Assembly (NCBI RefSeq): GCF_050789285.1
Contig: NZ_JBOUVX010000002.1
Coordinates: forward strand, 372,001 to 436,000
Direction: 5' to 3'
Length of the DNA stretch: 64,000 bases
DNA from: CAVPWP01 sp050789285
Lineage (GTDB): Bacteria > Pseudomonadota > Alphaproteobacteria > Rhodobacterales > Rhodobacteraceae
The notes under the pieces were generated by a model, which saw only the letters and a program-made list of their open reading frames with translations, made no database searches and was not told the DNA's origin. The position numbers and the translations under genes were made by a program. This document shows, piece by piece, positions 32,629-40,246 of the stretch (position 1 is its first letter; every line of letters starts with the position of its first letter).

Positions 32629-32901
32629 ATGTCGGAAGGCACATTCTGGATCGGGATCGGATTTCTCGGCCAGCTTCTTTTCACCTCGCGGTTCCTCGTC
32701 CAGTGGATCGCAAGCGAACGGCGGCGCGAAAGCGTCATCCCGCTTGCGTTCTGGTGGCTGAGCCTTGCGGGCGGTCTGACCCTGCTTGCCTATGCGATCT
32801 GGCGCCTGGACCCGGTCTTCATCCTTGGGCAGGCCACTGGCCTTGTCGTCTATTCCCGCAACCTGATCCTGATCGGCCGAAGCCGGCGCGAGGCCGCCTG
32901 A
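32629..32901 (+). CDS. Lipid A biosynthesis N-terminal domain (LAB_N) membrane protein
   Basis: 90 residues, three membrane helices, the short LAB_N domain: FWIGIGFLGQLLFTSRFLVQWIASERRRESVIPLAFW, then GGLTLLAYAIWRLDPVFILGQ and VVYSRNLILI. This domain is found fused to LpxB in some bacteria or as a free small protein next to glycosyltransferases, and may handle lipid-linked sugars; its biochemical role is not settled. First gene of a three-gene operon with overlapping stops and starts, divergent from the response regulator. Confidence 0.9.
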   Translation: MSEGTFWIGIGFLGQLLFTSRFLVQWIASERRRESVIPLAFWWLSLAGGLTLLAYAIWRLDPVFILGQATGLVVYSRNLILIGRSRREAA

Positions 32902-34472
32902 TGGGCAACGGAAAGGTTGTCGCCGGCGCGATCGCCGGCTTTCTCTTGGTGGCGGTCGCCGGGGTCCTCTTGCGCCCGGCCCTTCCGGTCGACGAGACGC
33001 GGTATCTTTCGGTGGCCTGGGAGATGTGGCTGGCGGGCGATTATCTGGTCCCGACCAAGAACTTCGCCCTTTACACCGACAAGCCGCCGCTTCTGTTCTG
33101 GCTGATCAATCTGGTCTGGCTGTTCACCGGCGTGTCGGAAATCGCGGCGCGCCTTGTGGGTCCGGCAGCGGCGGCGACGGCGATCGCACTTGTCGCAAGA
33201 CTGGCCGCGCGCCTTTGGCCCGACGACCCCGACATTGGCGGCCGCGCCGCGCTTGCGCTTGCGGGTCTGCTGGTCTTCGCGCTGTCCGGCGGCCTGACCA
33301 TGTTCGACGCGATGCTCGCCGTGGCGACGCTGGCGGGCATGCTGGCGCTGGTGCGCGCCGTCGAGACCGGGTTGCGCCGCTGGTGGGTGGCGCTTGGTCT
33401 TGCCATCGCCCTTGGGGTGATCACCAAGGGGCCAGTCATCCTTTTCCATCTGGGTCCCGCGGCCCTGCTCGCCCCCGTCTGGGGCAAGGCGCTGCGCGAG
33501 ATGCCGCTGCGCGAGGGGCTGACAGGCGTCGGTATCGCGCTTCTGTCGGCGCTGGCGGCGGTGTCGCTTTGGGTCGGTCCGGCCGCGCTTCTGGGCGGCG
33601 AGGACTATCGCCGGGCCATCCTGTGGACGCAAAGCGCCGGACGCATGTCGCAGTCCTTCGCCCATGCCCGCCCGTGGTGGTTCTATCTTGCGGTGTTTCC
33701 GGCCCTGGCTTTCCCCTGGGTCTTCGCGCCCGCGCTTCTGCGCGGCCTCGCCCGCGCGGCCTGGTCCGAGGCGGGGCTTAGGCTTGCCGCCGTCTGGGTC
33801 CTTGGGGCGATGCTTCTGTTCAGCGCGATCAGCGGCAAGCAGATCCATTACATGGTCCCCGAGCTTGCGGCGATCGCGCTGATCGTCGCGCGGGTGTCGC
33901 GGGACGTTCCGCGCTTCACTCTGTTCTGGGCGGGCATCCCGCTGCTGGTCCTCGCCGGCCTCGCCATCGCCGTGGCCGCGGGGCTTCTGCCGTCCGAGGA
34001 TGTCCTGCAGCTGTTCGATCCGCCCTCCCGGCTTCTGGCCTGGGGCCTTGTGATGATCGCGATCGTCTGGCTGGGCGTCCGGACGGGCGGGCTGCGCGGC
34101 GGGGCGGTTCTGACGCTGGGACTGGTGCTGTCGCTGAACCTTTTGACCGGCCTGTCGGCCGCGGCCACTCTCTACGAAACCGGCCGTGTCGCGCGGATGA
34201 TCGCGCCGCACGAGGGCGCGGGCATCGCCCTCTACGGTCAGACCTACCACGCCGAGTTCAATTTCACCGGTCGGCTGACGCGGCCGGTCGCCACGCCCGA
34301 CGACGAGGCCGAACTGCAGGCCTGGGCCCAGGCCCATCCGCAGGGCGTCATCATCGCCCGTCCCGATCGCCGCGCGCCCGGCTGGAGCCCACGCGAGACG
34401 CTTCTTTTCCGGAATTCGTCCTATGGCATCTGGAATGTCGCCGATGCCCCCTCACAGGAGGTTGAACCATGA
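32901..34472 (+). CDS. ArnT-like glycosyltransferase (GT-C, PMT family)
   Basis: 523 residues, about 11-12 membrane helices. The N-terminal periplasmic-loop signature VDETRYLSVAWEMWLAGDYLVPTKN, with the acidic-Arg-Tyr core, is that of ArnT/PMT enzymes. They move a sugar from an undecaprenyl carrier to lipid A or protein on the outer face of the membrane. SGKQIHYMVPELAAIAL matches the region after helix 8. The C-terminal soluble part is short. The start overlaps the LAB_N stop (TGATG) and the stop overlaps the GT2 start. The actual sugar and acceptor are unknown. Confidence 0.88.
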   Translation: MGNGKVVAGAIAGFLLVAVAGVLLRPALPVDETRYLSVAWEMWLAGDYLVPTKNFALYTDKPPLLFWLINLVWLFTGVSEIAARLVGPAAAATAIALVARLAARLWPDDPDIGGRAALALAGLLVFALSGGLTMFDAMLAVATLAGMLALVRAVETGLRRWWVALGLAIALGVITKGPVILFHLGPAALLAPVWGKALREMPLREGLTGVGIALLSALAAVSLWVGPAALLGGEDYRRAILWTQSAGRMSQSFAHARPWWFYLAVFPALAFPWVFAPALLRGLARAAWSEAGLRLAAVWVLGAMLLFSAISGKQIHYMVPELAAIALIVARVSRDVPRFTLFWAGIPLLVLAGLAIAVAAGLLPSEDVLQLFDPPSRLLAWGLVMIAIVWLGVRTGGLRGGAVLTLGLVLSLNLLTGLSAAATLYETGRVARMIAPHEGAGIALYGQTYHAEFNFTGRLTRPVATPDDEAELQAWAQAHPQGVIIARPDRRAPGWSPRETLLFRNSSYGIWNVADAPSQEVEP

Positions 34473-35269
34473 CCGACACACCCGACATCAGCGTCGTCAT
34501 CCCCGCCCGGGACGAGATCGTCGCCCTGGGTCCGCTGATCGAAGACATCGGCAGCGTCCTGGCGGGGAAGTCCTTCGAGGTCATCGTGATCGACGACGGG
34601 TCGTCGGACGGAACGTGGTACAGGCTTGCCGCGCTGTCTTCGAAGTACCCTTGGCTTTCGTGGTACCGCAACCGGTCCTCGGTGGGGCAGTCGTCGGCCA
34701 TCCGCCAGGCGGTGCGCGCCGCCCGGGGCGGTATCGTCGTCTCGCTCGATGGCGATGGCCAGAACCCGCCCGATCAGATTCCGCGCCTGCTTGCGCCTTT
34801 CGACAATGACGCATCCGGGTCGCTTGGACTGGTGCAGGGCGAACGCCAGGGCCGTCGCGACAGTCTGGCGAAGAAGTTGGGCTCGCGCGTGGCGAACGTG
34901 ATCCGCGGGTCGCTGCTGCGCGATGGAGTCAGGGATTCGGGATGCGGGCTGAAGGCCTTCCGCCGCGAGGCCTATTTCGATCTTCCCTGGTTCGATCACA
35001 TCCACCGCTTCATGCCGGCGATGATGCTGCGCGAAGGATGGCGCATCGAAACGGTGCCCGTGAGCCATCGTGAACGACAGGGCGGGCAGTCGAAATACGG
35101 AAACCTGTCGCGGGCGCTGGTCGGCATTCCCGACCTCGTCGGCGCGGCCTGGCTGATCCGCCGCGCGGGGCCGCCGCGCCATCGGCAGACACCGGTTCTT
35201 GGCTCCGATATGCTGGGCGCCGAGGACGAAGCCCCTGATCATCCGATGCAGGAGGCAGCCGCGCATTGA
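34469..35269 (+). CDS. Family 2 glycosyltransferase (ArnC / dolichol-phosphate mannosyltransferase-like)
   Basis: 266 residues, soluble, without the two C-terminal membrane helices of ArnC. GT-A features: ISVVIPARDE, VIDDGSSDGT (42-49), metal-binding region SLDGDGQNPP, and DSGCGLKAFRREAYFDLPWFDHIHRFMPAM, typical of polyprenyl-phosphate glycosyltransferases. It probably charges a lipid carrier that the ArnT-like enzyme then uses. The Q-GGQSKYGN motif supports the DPM1/ArnC branch. The ATG overlaps the preceding stop. Confidence 0.9.
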   Translation: MTDTPDISVVIPARDEIVALGPLIEDIGSVLAGKSFEVIVIDDGSSDGTWYRLAALSSKYPWLSWYRNRSSVGQSSAIRQAVRAARGGIVVSLDGDGQNPPDQIPRLLAPFDNDASGSLGLVQGERQGRRDSLAKKLGSRVANVIRGSLLRDGVRDSGCGLKAFRREAYFDLPWFDHIHRFMPAMMLREGWRIETVPVSHRERQGGQSKYGNLSRALVGIPDLVGAAWLIRRAGPPRHRQTPVLGSDMLGAEDEAPDHPMQEAAAH

Positions 35270-35292
35270 CGTTCGGCAGTAAGGACGACGGG

Positions 35293-35589
35293 ATGCCGCG
35301 GAAGCGGAAACGCCGGCCGGCAGCGCGGCGTGTCATTATTGAAGCCGTCGCGTTGGCGATCATGGCGGCGCCCGTCCTGGCGCAGTCCGCCACTCAGGCG
35401 CAGGCGGCCTGGGACCGAAGTTGCGCCCGCTGTCATCGTGACGCGGCCGCGGTCGTCGCGGCCCTGCCCGGTGCCACGTCGGACGACCGGCGCCAGTGGC
35501 TCGACCCGTTTCTTGCAACCCACCGCGCGCCCGATCCCGCGACCCGCGCCATCCTGGTCGACTGGCTGCTGGCTCAGAGGGCCGAGTAG
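35293..35589 (+). CDS. Small periplasmic monoheme cytochrome c
   Basis: 98 residues from the ATG at 35293 (a TTG at 35266 overlapping the upstream stop is possible). Very basic signal peptide (MPRKRKRRPAARR), hydrophobic core, cleavage near QAQA. One heme site, CARCHRDAAA, in a mature protein of only about 60 residues. A later H in FLATHRAPD could be a second axial ligand; no Met follows the heme site. It resembles short SHP/DHC-type cytochromes, but the exact family is unsure. It ends tail to tail (16-bp overlap) with a ferric-reductase-like gene, a possible electron partner. Confidence 0.82.
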   Translation: MPRKRKRRPAARRVIIEAVALAIMAAPVLAQSATQAQAAWDRSCARCHRDAAAVVAALPGATSDDRRQWLDPFLATHRAPDPATRAILVDWLLAQRAE

Positions 35590-37031
35590 GCGACGACCCC
35601 CGCGCAGATCGCTGCGAAAGTGGCAGCGAAGGCCAGAAGGCGTCGGCGATCCTTGGCCGAAGCGCCGCCGGCGGAATAGCTGAAGCGTTCGTAGTCGATC
35701 TGCCCAAGCGGCACCCCAAGGCGCCACAGCGCATCGGCCGCCGCCGTCATCATCGGCCCGGGGCCGCAGATCAGCGCCGTCGTCCGTGCAGATTCAAGAC
35801 CCTGAAGCGCCTCGGCAAGATGCTCGGGACGAAGCGGCCCCTGGCCAAGGCCTGGCGTCGCCTCGGCCCCCTCGTCGACCAGCAGCACCGGCCTGAGCCC
35901 AAGGCGTTCACAGGACGGAAGATAAAGCTCGGGCGGTATCATCGCCGAGGGGCTGCGCGCCGCGTAGATAAGCCGGACCTTCCGTGTGCCGGCGCGCGAG
36001 GCCAGGTCCGTGAGGATTGACAGGATCGGTGCGATACCGACGCCGCCGGCAATCAGCACGACGGGCCCCGAACTGTCGTCGCCGACACCGAAGCGACCGT
36101 GGGGCGCGTCAAGCGCCACGCGCGTGCCCGGCGCAAGATCGCCGATCGCGGAGGTGAAGTCCCCCGCCTCCTGGATGATGAAGCGTATACGCGGATCGTC
36201 CGGCGCCGAAGCGATCGAGAAGGGATGATCCCACAGTGGAAGGCGCCGTCGACCCACCGCCATCCAGGCGAACTGGCCGGCGGCGAAGGCCAAGCCACCG
36301 CGTTGCGGCGGGGTCAGCAGAAGCTCCCAAAGCCCGTCCGCGATCGGCCGCGTCTCGGCCACGCTCCACAGCGCGTCGTCCGGCGTGGACAGGCGGCGCC
36401 CATAGACCCAAAGCGCGGGAAGCACGCAGGCCGCCGTCAGCGCCAGCCAGAAGGTCGTCGTCGATGTCCCGCCGCGCGCGTCGCCAAGGATATGCCAGGT
36501 CAGAAGCCCGACCAGAGCGACGGCGCCCAGGGCATGGGTAGCCCGGAAGGTTTCGTACCGCAGCGGCAGGCGATCGCGCAGCAGGGCGACGATGACGAGA
36601 AGCGCCAGCAGAAGAAGGGCAAGCCGGGCATCAAGCAAGGCGTCCGACGACCAGAACAGCTGGGCCCGACGCGCGACCCGTCCCGGCCTGTCCGGATCAG
36701 GCGGGCCCACAAGTGCGGCCACGTGGAGGGCCGAAAGAAACAGCGCGACCGGGGCCGCCCACTTGTGGAAGGCCATCGTGACGTCAATGCCCACGCCCCC
36801 GGACAGCCGCTCGAACCGGCCGCTCGACAGCATCTGAAGCAGAACCATCGCGGCCCCGGCCGTGCCCGCGGCGGCGGACAGGCGCATCAGCGGCAGGCCA
36901 TGGCCGCTGCCGCCCGAAAGGGCCGCGACAAGGGGCAGAAGCACGACCGCCACATAGATCGCGCCAAGCCAGGGGGCGCCGATCGCCGTGGGGCGGCGGG
37001 AGTGCGGGCGCGGGGCGGATCGGTGGTTCAT
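35574..37031 (-). CDS. Ferric reductase-like transmembrane flavoprotein (FNR superfamily)
   Basis: 485 residues from the ATG at 37031 (AGGGGC upstream); an ATG 36 bp earlier has no ribosome site. The N-terminal half has six hydrophobic helices with paired His (FHKWAAPVALFLSALHV, then FRATHALGAVALVGLLTWHI), the heme b pattern of ferric reductase-like proteins. FAD-binding WDHPFSIAS, then NAD-binding GGVGIAPILSIL and a C-terminal LICGPGPMM. It should move electrons from NAD(P)H through FAD and heme across the membrane. A last hydrophobic segment (LAFAATFAAICAGVVAYSAL) is unusual for the family. Confidence 0.88.
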   Translation of the reverse strand: MNHRSAPRPHSRRPTAIGAPWLGAIYVAVVLLPLVAALSGGSGHGLPLMRLSAAAGTAGAAMVLLQMLSSGRFERLSGGVGIDVTMAFHKWAAPVALFLSALHVAALVGPPDPDRPGRVARRAQLFWSSDALLDARLALLLLALLVIVALLRDRLPLRYETFRATHALGAVALVGLLTWHILGDARGGTSTTTFWLALTAACVLPALWVYGRRLSTPDDALWSVAETRPIADGLWELLLTPPQRGGLAFAAGQFAWMAVGRRRLPLWDHPFSIASAPDDPRIRFIIQEAGDFTSAIGDLAPGTRVALDAPHGRFGVGDDSSGPVVLIAGGVGIAPILSILTDLASRAGTRKVRLIYAARSPSAMIPPELYLPSCERLGLRPVLLVDEGAEATPGLGQGPLRPEHLAEALQGLESARTTALICGPGPMMTAAADALWRLGVPLGQIDYERFSYSAGGASAKDRRRLLAFAATFAAICAGVVAYSAL

Positions 37032-37105
37032 GCCCCTATCTTTTGCCGTGTTCCCGTCCTTCGACATTGAGCAAGGTCAAGCTGCCAGGGTGGCGAGGAT
37101 GCCCA

Positions 37106-37121
37106 TGTGCGCAAGCGCACA
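37106..37121. promoter_or_regulatory. Candidate operator upstream of the mhqO-like gene
   Basis: TGTGCGCAAGCGCACA, a 7-bp inverted repeat around AA, in the 169-base gap between the flavoprotein gene and the dioxygenase. A related half, TTGTGCAC, follows at about 37153. It might bind a quinone-sensing regulator; there is no direct evidence. Nothing else is apparent in the gap. Confidence 0.3.
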
Positions 37122-37200
37122 AGCGGGGCGCATGTTTAGGGGTTAATCGCGCTTGTGCACGTGCTATCTGAGGCTCAGCGATTTCCAGGAGAGCACTATC

Positions 37201-38133
37201 ATGCTCAAGCAGATCAAGGGCCTTCACCATGTCACCTCGCTGGCCTCGGGCGCGGTCGAGAACAACGCCTTCTTCACCCACGGGCTGGGCCTGCGGCGCG
37301 TCAAGAAGACCGTCAATTTCGATGCGCCCGACGTCTATCACCTTTACTACGGCGACGAGACGGGTTCGCCGGGAACGGTGATGACCTACTTCCCCTTCCC
37401 GATGGCCGCACGCGGTCGCAAGGGCGCGGGCGAGGTCGGGACGACCGCCTTCTCGGTGCCCGCGGACAGCCTGCCGGCCTGGGCTGAACGACTGTCCGCC
37501 CTCGGGGTCGAGGGCATGGCCAGCGGCACGCGTTTCGGCGACCCGGTCCTTGCGTTCGAAGGGCCCGACGGCGACGGTTTCGCCCTTGTCGGCACGACGG
37601 ATGACCCGCGCGCGCCCTGGACCGGCAACGGTGTCGGCGAAGACATGGCGATCCGTGGCTTTCACTCGGCCGCCATGCGGCTGCGCGACGCTGGCGCCAC
37701 GGCCGAGCTTCTGCGTTTCATGGGCTATGACGAGATCGACCGCGATGGGGCGGTGACGCGTTTCGCCGTGGCCGGGGGCAACGGCGCCGATGTCATCGAC
37801 ATCGAGACGGTGTCGGGCGCCCCCCACGCGGGACAGGGCGCTGGGTCGGTGCATCACATCGCCTTCGCCGTCGAGAACCGCGCCCGGCAGCTTGAGGTCC
37901 GCGAGGCGCTGATGGACACCGGCTGGCAGGTCACGCCGGTGATCGACAGAGACTATTTCTGGGCGATCTACTTCCGCACGCCCGGCGGTGTGCTGTTCGA
38001 GGTGGCCACGAACGAACCCGGCTTCGACCGCGACGAGGACACCGCGCATCTGGGCGAGGCGCTGAAGCTTCCCGCGCAGCACGCCCACCTGCGCGAACGG
38101 CTCGAGCGTTATCTTGAACCCATCGGAGACTGA
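37201..38133 (+). CDS. Ring-cleaving dioxygenase, MhqO/PcpA-like (vicinal oxygen chelate fold)
   Basis: 310 residues, ATG at 37201 with CCAGGAGAG upstream. Two glyoxalase-like halves; metal ligands are seen as His in GLHHVTSLAS, His in GSVHHIAFAV, and Glu in GGVLFEVATNEPGF. This group includes MhqO of Bacillus, which opens hydroquinone rings and gives quinone resistance. The next gene, a short carboxylesterase-like hydrolase, is the usual partner. A role in removing (methyl)hydroquinones is inferred from family and pairing. Confidence 0.87.
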   Translation: MLKQIKGLHHVTSLASGAVENNAFFTHGLGLRRVKKTVNFDAPDVYHLYYGDETGSPGTVMTYFPFPMAARGRKGAGEVGTTAFSVPADSLPAWAERLSALGVEGMASGTRFGDPVLAFEGPDGDGFALVGTTDDPRAPWTGNGVGEDMAIRGFHSAAMRLRDAGATAELLRFMGYDEIDRDGAVTRFAVAGGNGADVIDIETVSGAPHAGQGAGSVHHIAFAVENRARQLEVREALMDTGWQVTPVIDRDYFWAIYFRTPGGVLFEVATNEPGFDRDEDTAHLGEALKLPAQHAHLRERLERYLEPIGD

Positions 38134-38134
38134 C

Positions 38135-38740
38135 ATGTCCTATGTCGCACGGCGGACGGACGGGCGCGACGGGGCGCCCCTGTTCCTGACCTTCCACGGG
38201 ACCGGCGGGTCCGAGGACCAGTTCCACGGGCTTGCCGAGCAGCTTCTGCCGGGGGCGCATGTCGTGTCGCCCCGCGGCGACGTCTCCGAGATGGGCGCCG
38301 CGCGCTTCTTCCGCCGGACCGGCGAAGGCGTCTACGACATGGACGACCTGGCCCGGCGGACCAAGGCGATGGCCGCGTTCATCGCCGCCGAGAAGACGCG
38401 AACAGGGGCCGGGCGGGTCCTTGCCCTGGGCTATTCGAATGGCGCGAACATCCTTGCCGCGGTGGCCTTTCTGCACCCCGACCTTGTCGACGACCTCGTG
38501 CTGATGCACCCGCTCATCCCGTGGACGCCCGCGCCGCAGCCGGGCCTTTCGGGGCGGCGTGTCCATGTCACGGCGGGCGAGCGTGACCCGATCTGCCCGG
38601 CGCCGCTGACGCAGGCGCTTGTTGCCTACCTGTTGGCACAGAAGGCCGCGGTCTCCACTTTCTGGCATCCCGGCGGGCACGAGATCCGGCAGGAAGAACT
38701 TGGGTCGATCCAGCGGTTCCTGACGCCTTCGGCCCCCTGA
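38135..38740 (+). CDS. Phospholipase/carboxylesterase-type alpha/beta hydrolase (MhqD-like)
   Basis: 201 residues from the ATG at 38135 (GGAG 7 bases upstream), directly after the dioxygenase stop. Oxyanion loop FLTFHGTGGSEDQF, nucleophile GYSNGANI, Asp in AGERDPICP and His in PGGHEIRQEE complete the triad. It pairs with the MhqO-like gene as in the mhq operon of Bacillus. The substrate is unknown. Confidence 0.87.
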   Translation: MSYVARRTDGRDGAPLFLTFHGTGGSEDQFHGLAEQLLPGAHVVSPRGDVSEMGAARFFRRTGEGVYDMDDLARRTKAMAAFIAAEKTRTGAGRVLALGYSNGANILAAVAFLHPDLVDDLVLMHPLIPWTPAPQPGLSGRRVHVTAGERDPICPAPLTQALVAYLLAQKAAVSTFWHPGGHEIRQEELGSIQRFLTPSAP

Positions 38741-38806
38741 TCCGGCACGAAAAGACCCCGCCGCGACCCGCGGGCGGTCAAATTCACGCCACGACTCGGG
38801 TGCATC

Positions 38807-39061
38807 GTGCTATCGTTCACAGTGCTGCCAGTGGTGTGTGTCATGGTCTTTTTCGTGTTTGTGTTCGGGGTCCTTGCCGGCATGGCGATTGCCGCCCTGA
38901 TCTGGATCGGCGCCTCGACCGCCGTCCTGGTCGTCGGTCTGGCGTTTCTTCTTCTGCTTTGCGGTCTTCTGAGTTCGACCCTTGCGCTGCTTGTCGCGGC
39001 GCCGGATGGCCGGGACGACGAAGCGACGGCGGGACCGGTCAGAACGGGCAGGGTGCGCTGA
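38807..39061 (+). CDS. Small membrane protein, unknown function
   Basis: 84 residues if the GTG at 38807 is used, or 72 from the ATG at 38843. Two strongly hydrophobic helices fill most of it (VFFVFVFGVLAGMAIAALIWIG and VLVVGLAFLLLLCGLLSSTLALLVA), then a polar tail rich in Asp, Gly and Arg. No recognised family and no clear ribosome site. Its last 23 bases overlap the convergent pseudouridine synthase. Upstream, 38741-38806 has a GC hairpin near 38758-38778 but no T-run. Confidence 0.5.
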   Translation: MLSFTVLPVVCVMVFFVFVFGVLAGMAIAALIWIGASTAVLVVGLAFLLLLCGLLSSTLALLVAAPDGRDDEATAGPVRTGRVR

Positions 39062-39686
39062 ACCCGATCCCGGCGCCGCCATCCGGGTGCCGGATTCGCA
39101 ACGCTTCGGCGTGAAGCATCAGGCGCGGGAATTCCCGCGCCGGGCCTGTCGCATAGAACGGATCGCCAAGGATCGGGTGCCCGATCTCGGTCATGTGGAC
39201 GCGCAGTTGATGCGACCGCCCGGTGTGGGGGTAAAGGCGCACGCGGGTCGTCCCGTCTTCGACCCGGACCACGCGCCAGTCCGTCCGGGCGGCCCGACCG
39301 GTTTCGAAATCGACCTTCTGCCTGGGCCGGTTCGGCCAGTCGACGATCAGAGGCAGGTCGATGGTGCCGGCCCGATCCGCCACCTCGCCCCAGACGCGGG
39401 CGACGTAGGTCTTCCTGACGTGCCGTCGTTCGAACTGCAGGCCAAGATGGCGCTGGGCGCGGGGTGTCAGGGCGAAGATCATCACACCCGAGGTGTCCCG
39501 GTCGAGGCGGTGAACCAGAAGCGCCCCGGGGACGGCGGCCTGCACGCGCGTCAGCAGGCAGTCGGCAAGGTCCTCGCCCTTCCCCGGAACAGACAGCAGA
39601 CCCTCTGGCTTGTTGACCACGAGGATCTCGTGGTCCTTGTGCAGGATCGTCAGCGGCGTCTTTGGCGGATCGTAGGCGCCGGTCAT
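39039..39686 (-). CDS. RluA-family pseudouridine synthase
   Basis: 215 residues. Catalytic motif HRLDRDTSGVMIFA with the active-site Asp, then RKTYVARVWG, PHTGRSHQLRVHM and GDPFYATG, all typical of RluA-type enzymes that isomerise uridine in 23S rRNA or tRNA. There is no S4 domain, so it is closest to the short RluA branch (23S U746 and tRNA U32 in E. coli), but substrate cannot be assigned with certainty. The ATG overlaps the upstream GAF gene stop. Confidence 0.9.
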   Translation of the reverse strand: MTGAYDPPKTPLTILHKDHEILVVNKPEGLLSVPGKGEDLADCLLTRVQAAVPGALLVHRLDRDTSGVMIFALTPRAQRHLGLQFERRHVRKTYVARVWGEVADRAGTIDLPLIVDWPNRPRQKVDFETGRAARTDWRVVRVEDGTTRVRLYPHTGRSHQLRVHMTEIGHPILGDPFYATGPAREFPRLMLHAEALRIRHPDGGAGIGFSAPCPF

Positions 39687-40147
39687 CCCAGCCGTCCGAA
39701 AGTGGCGGTCAGGATCGCTTCGAGGCCCCGCGCGTCGGTGTCGTCGAAGGCGGCGGGCAGGTCGCTGTCGATGTCGAGGACGCCGATCAGGCGGCCCTGG
39801 CGGTCATGGACCGGCAGGACGATCTCGGACCGTGTCGAAGACGAGCAGGCGATATGGCCCGGGAAAGCCTCGACATCGGGAACGATCTGGACCTGGCCCG
39901 TGCGCGCCGCCGCGCCGCAGACGCCACGGTCGAAGGGAATGACGAGACAGCCGTGTCCGCCCTGGTAGGGTCCGATCTTCAGCAGGCCCGGTTCGGTCAC
40001 GCGATAGAAGCCGGTCCAGTCGAAGCGGTCATCGGCGTGGTGCACCTCGCACGCGACCGTGGCCATGAGGGACACGGCATCGGTTTCGCCTTCGGTCAGA
40101 GCGGCGACGGTGGCCGCAAGGGTGGTGTAGTCTGCGCGCATGGCCAT
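39683..40147 (-). CDS. msrC: Free methionine-(R)-sulfoxide reductase (GAF domain)
   Basis: 154 residues, one GAF domain. The fRMsr family pattern is complete: FDWTGFYRV, PYQGGHGCLVIPF, GVCGAAARTG and FPGHIACSSSTRSEIVLPV, holding the three conserved cysteines used in catalysis and resolving disulfides. It reduces free Met-R-sulfoxide made by oxidative stress. A start two codons downstream (40141) is equally likely. Coupled to the pseudouridine synthase by a 4-bp overlap. Confidence 0.92.
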   Translation of the reverse strand: MAMRADYTTLAATVAALTEGETDAVSLMATVACEVHHADDRFDWTGFYRVTEPGLLKIGPYQGGHGCLVIPFDRGVCGAAARTGQVQIVPDVEAFPGHIACSSSTRSEIVLPVHDRQGRLIGVLDIDSDLPAAFDDTDARGLEAILTATFGRLG

Positions 40148-40235
40148 CCTTGAAAGAAAGGGGGGCTGTCTGCCCCCTCTTGCCCCGGGTTCCGGGGCAA
40201 TTCACCCCCGAAGGTATTTTTTCGCCAGAAGAAGA
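40148..40235 (+). repeat. Intergenic repeat element, copy 3
   Basis: Hairpin GGGGGC-TGTCT-GCCCCC (from about 40159), a second hairpin GCCCCGG-GTT-CCGGGGC, then CCCCCGAAGGTATTTTTT and CGCCAGAAGAAG (40205-40234). It is the fullest copy in the window. It lies between the start of the GAF gene and the end of the thiolase, both minus-strand, and no gene starts at its GAAGAAG end. Read on the minus strand, the hairpins may end thiolase transcription. Confidence 0.75.
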
Positions 40236-40246
40236 CCGGGCAGGGT

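Noticed and set aside
38758..38778. GC hairpin after the MhqD-like gene as a terminator
   Set aside because: The stem is imperfect and is followed by CAAATTC, not a T-run.
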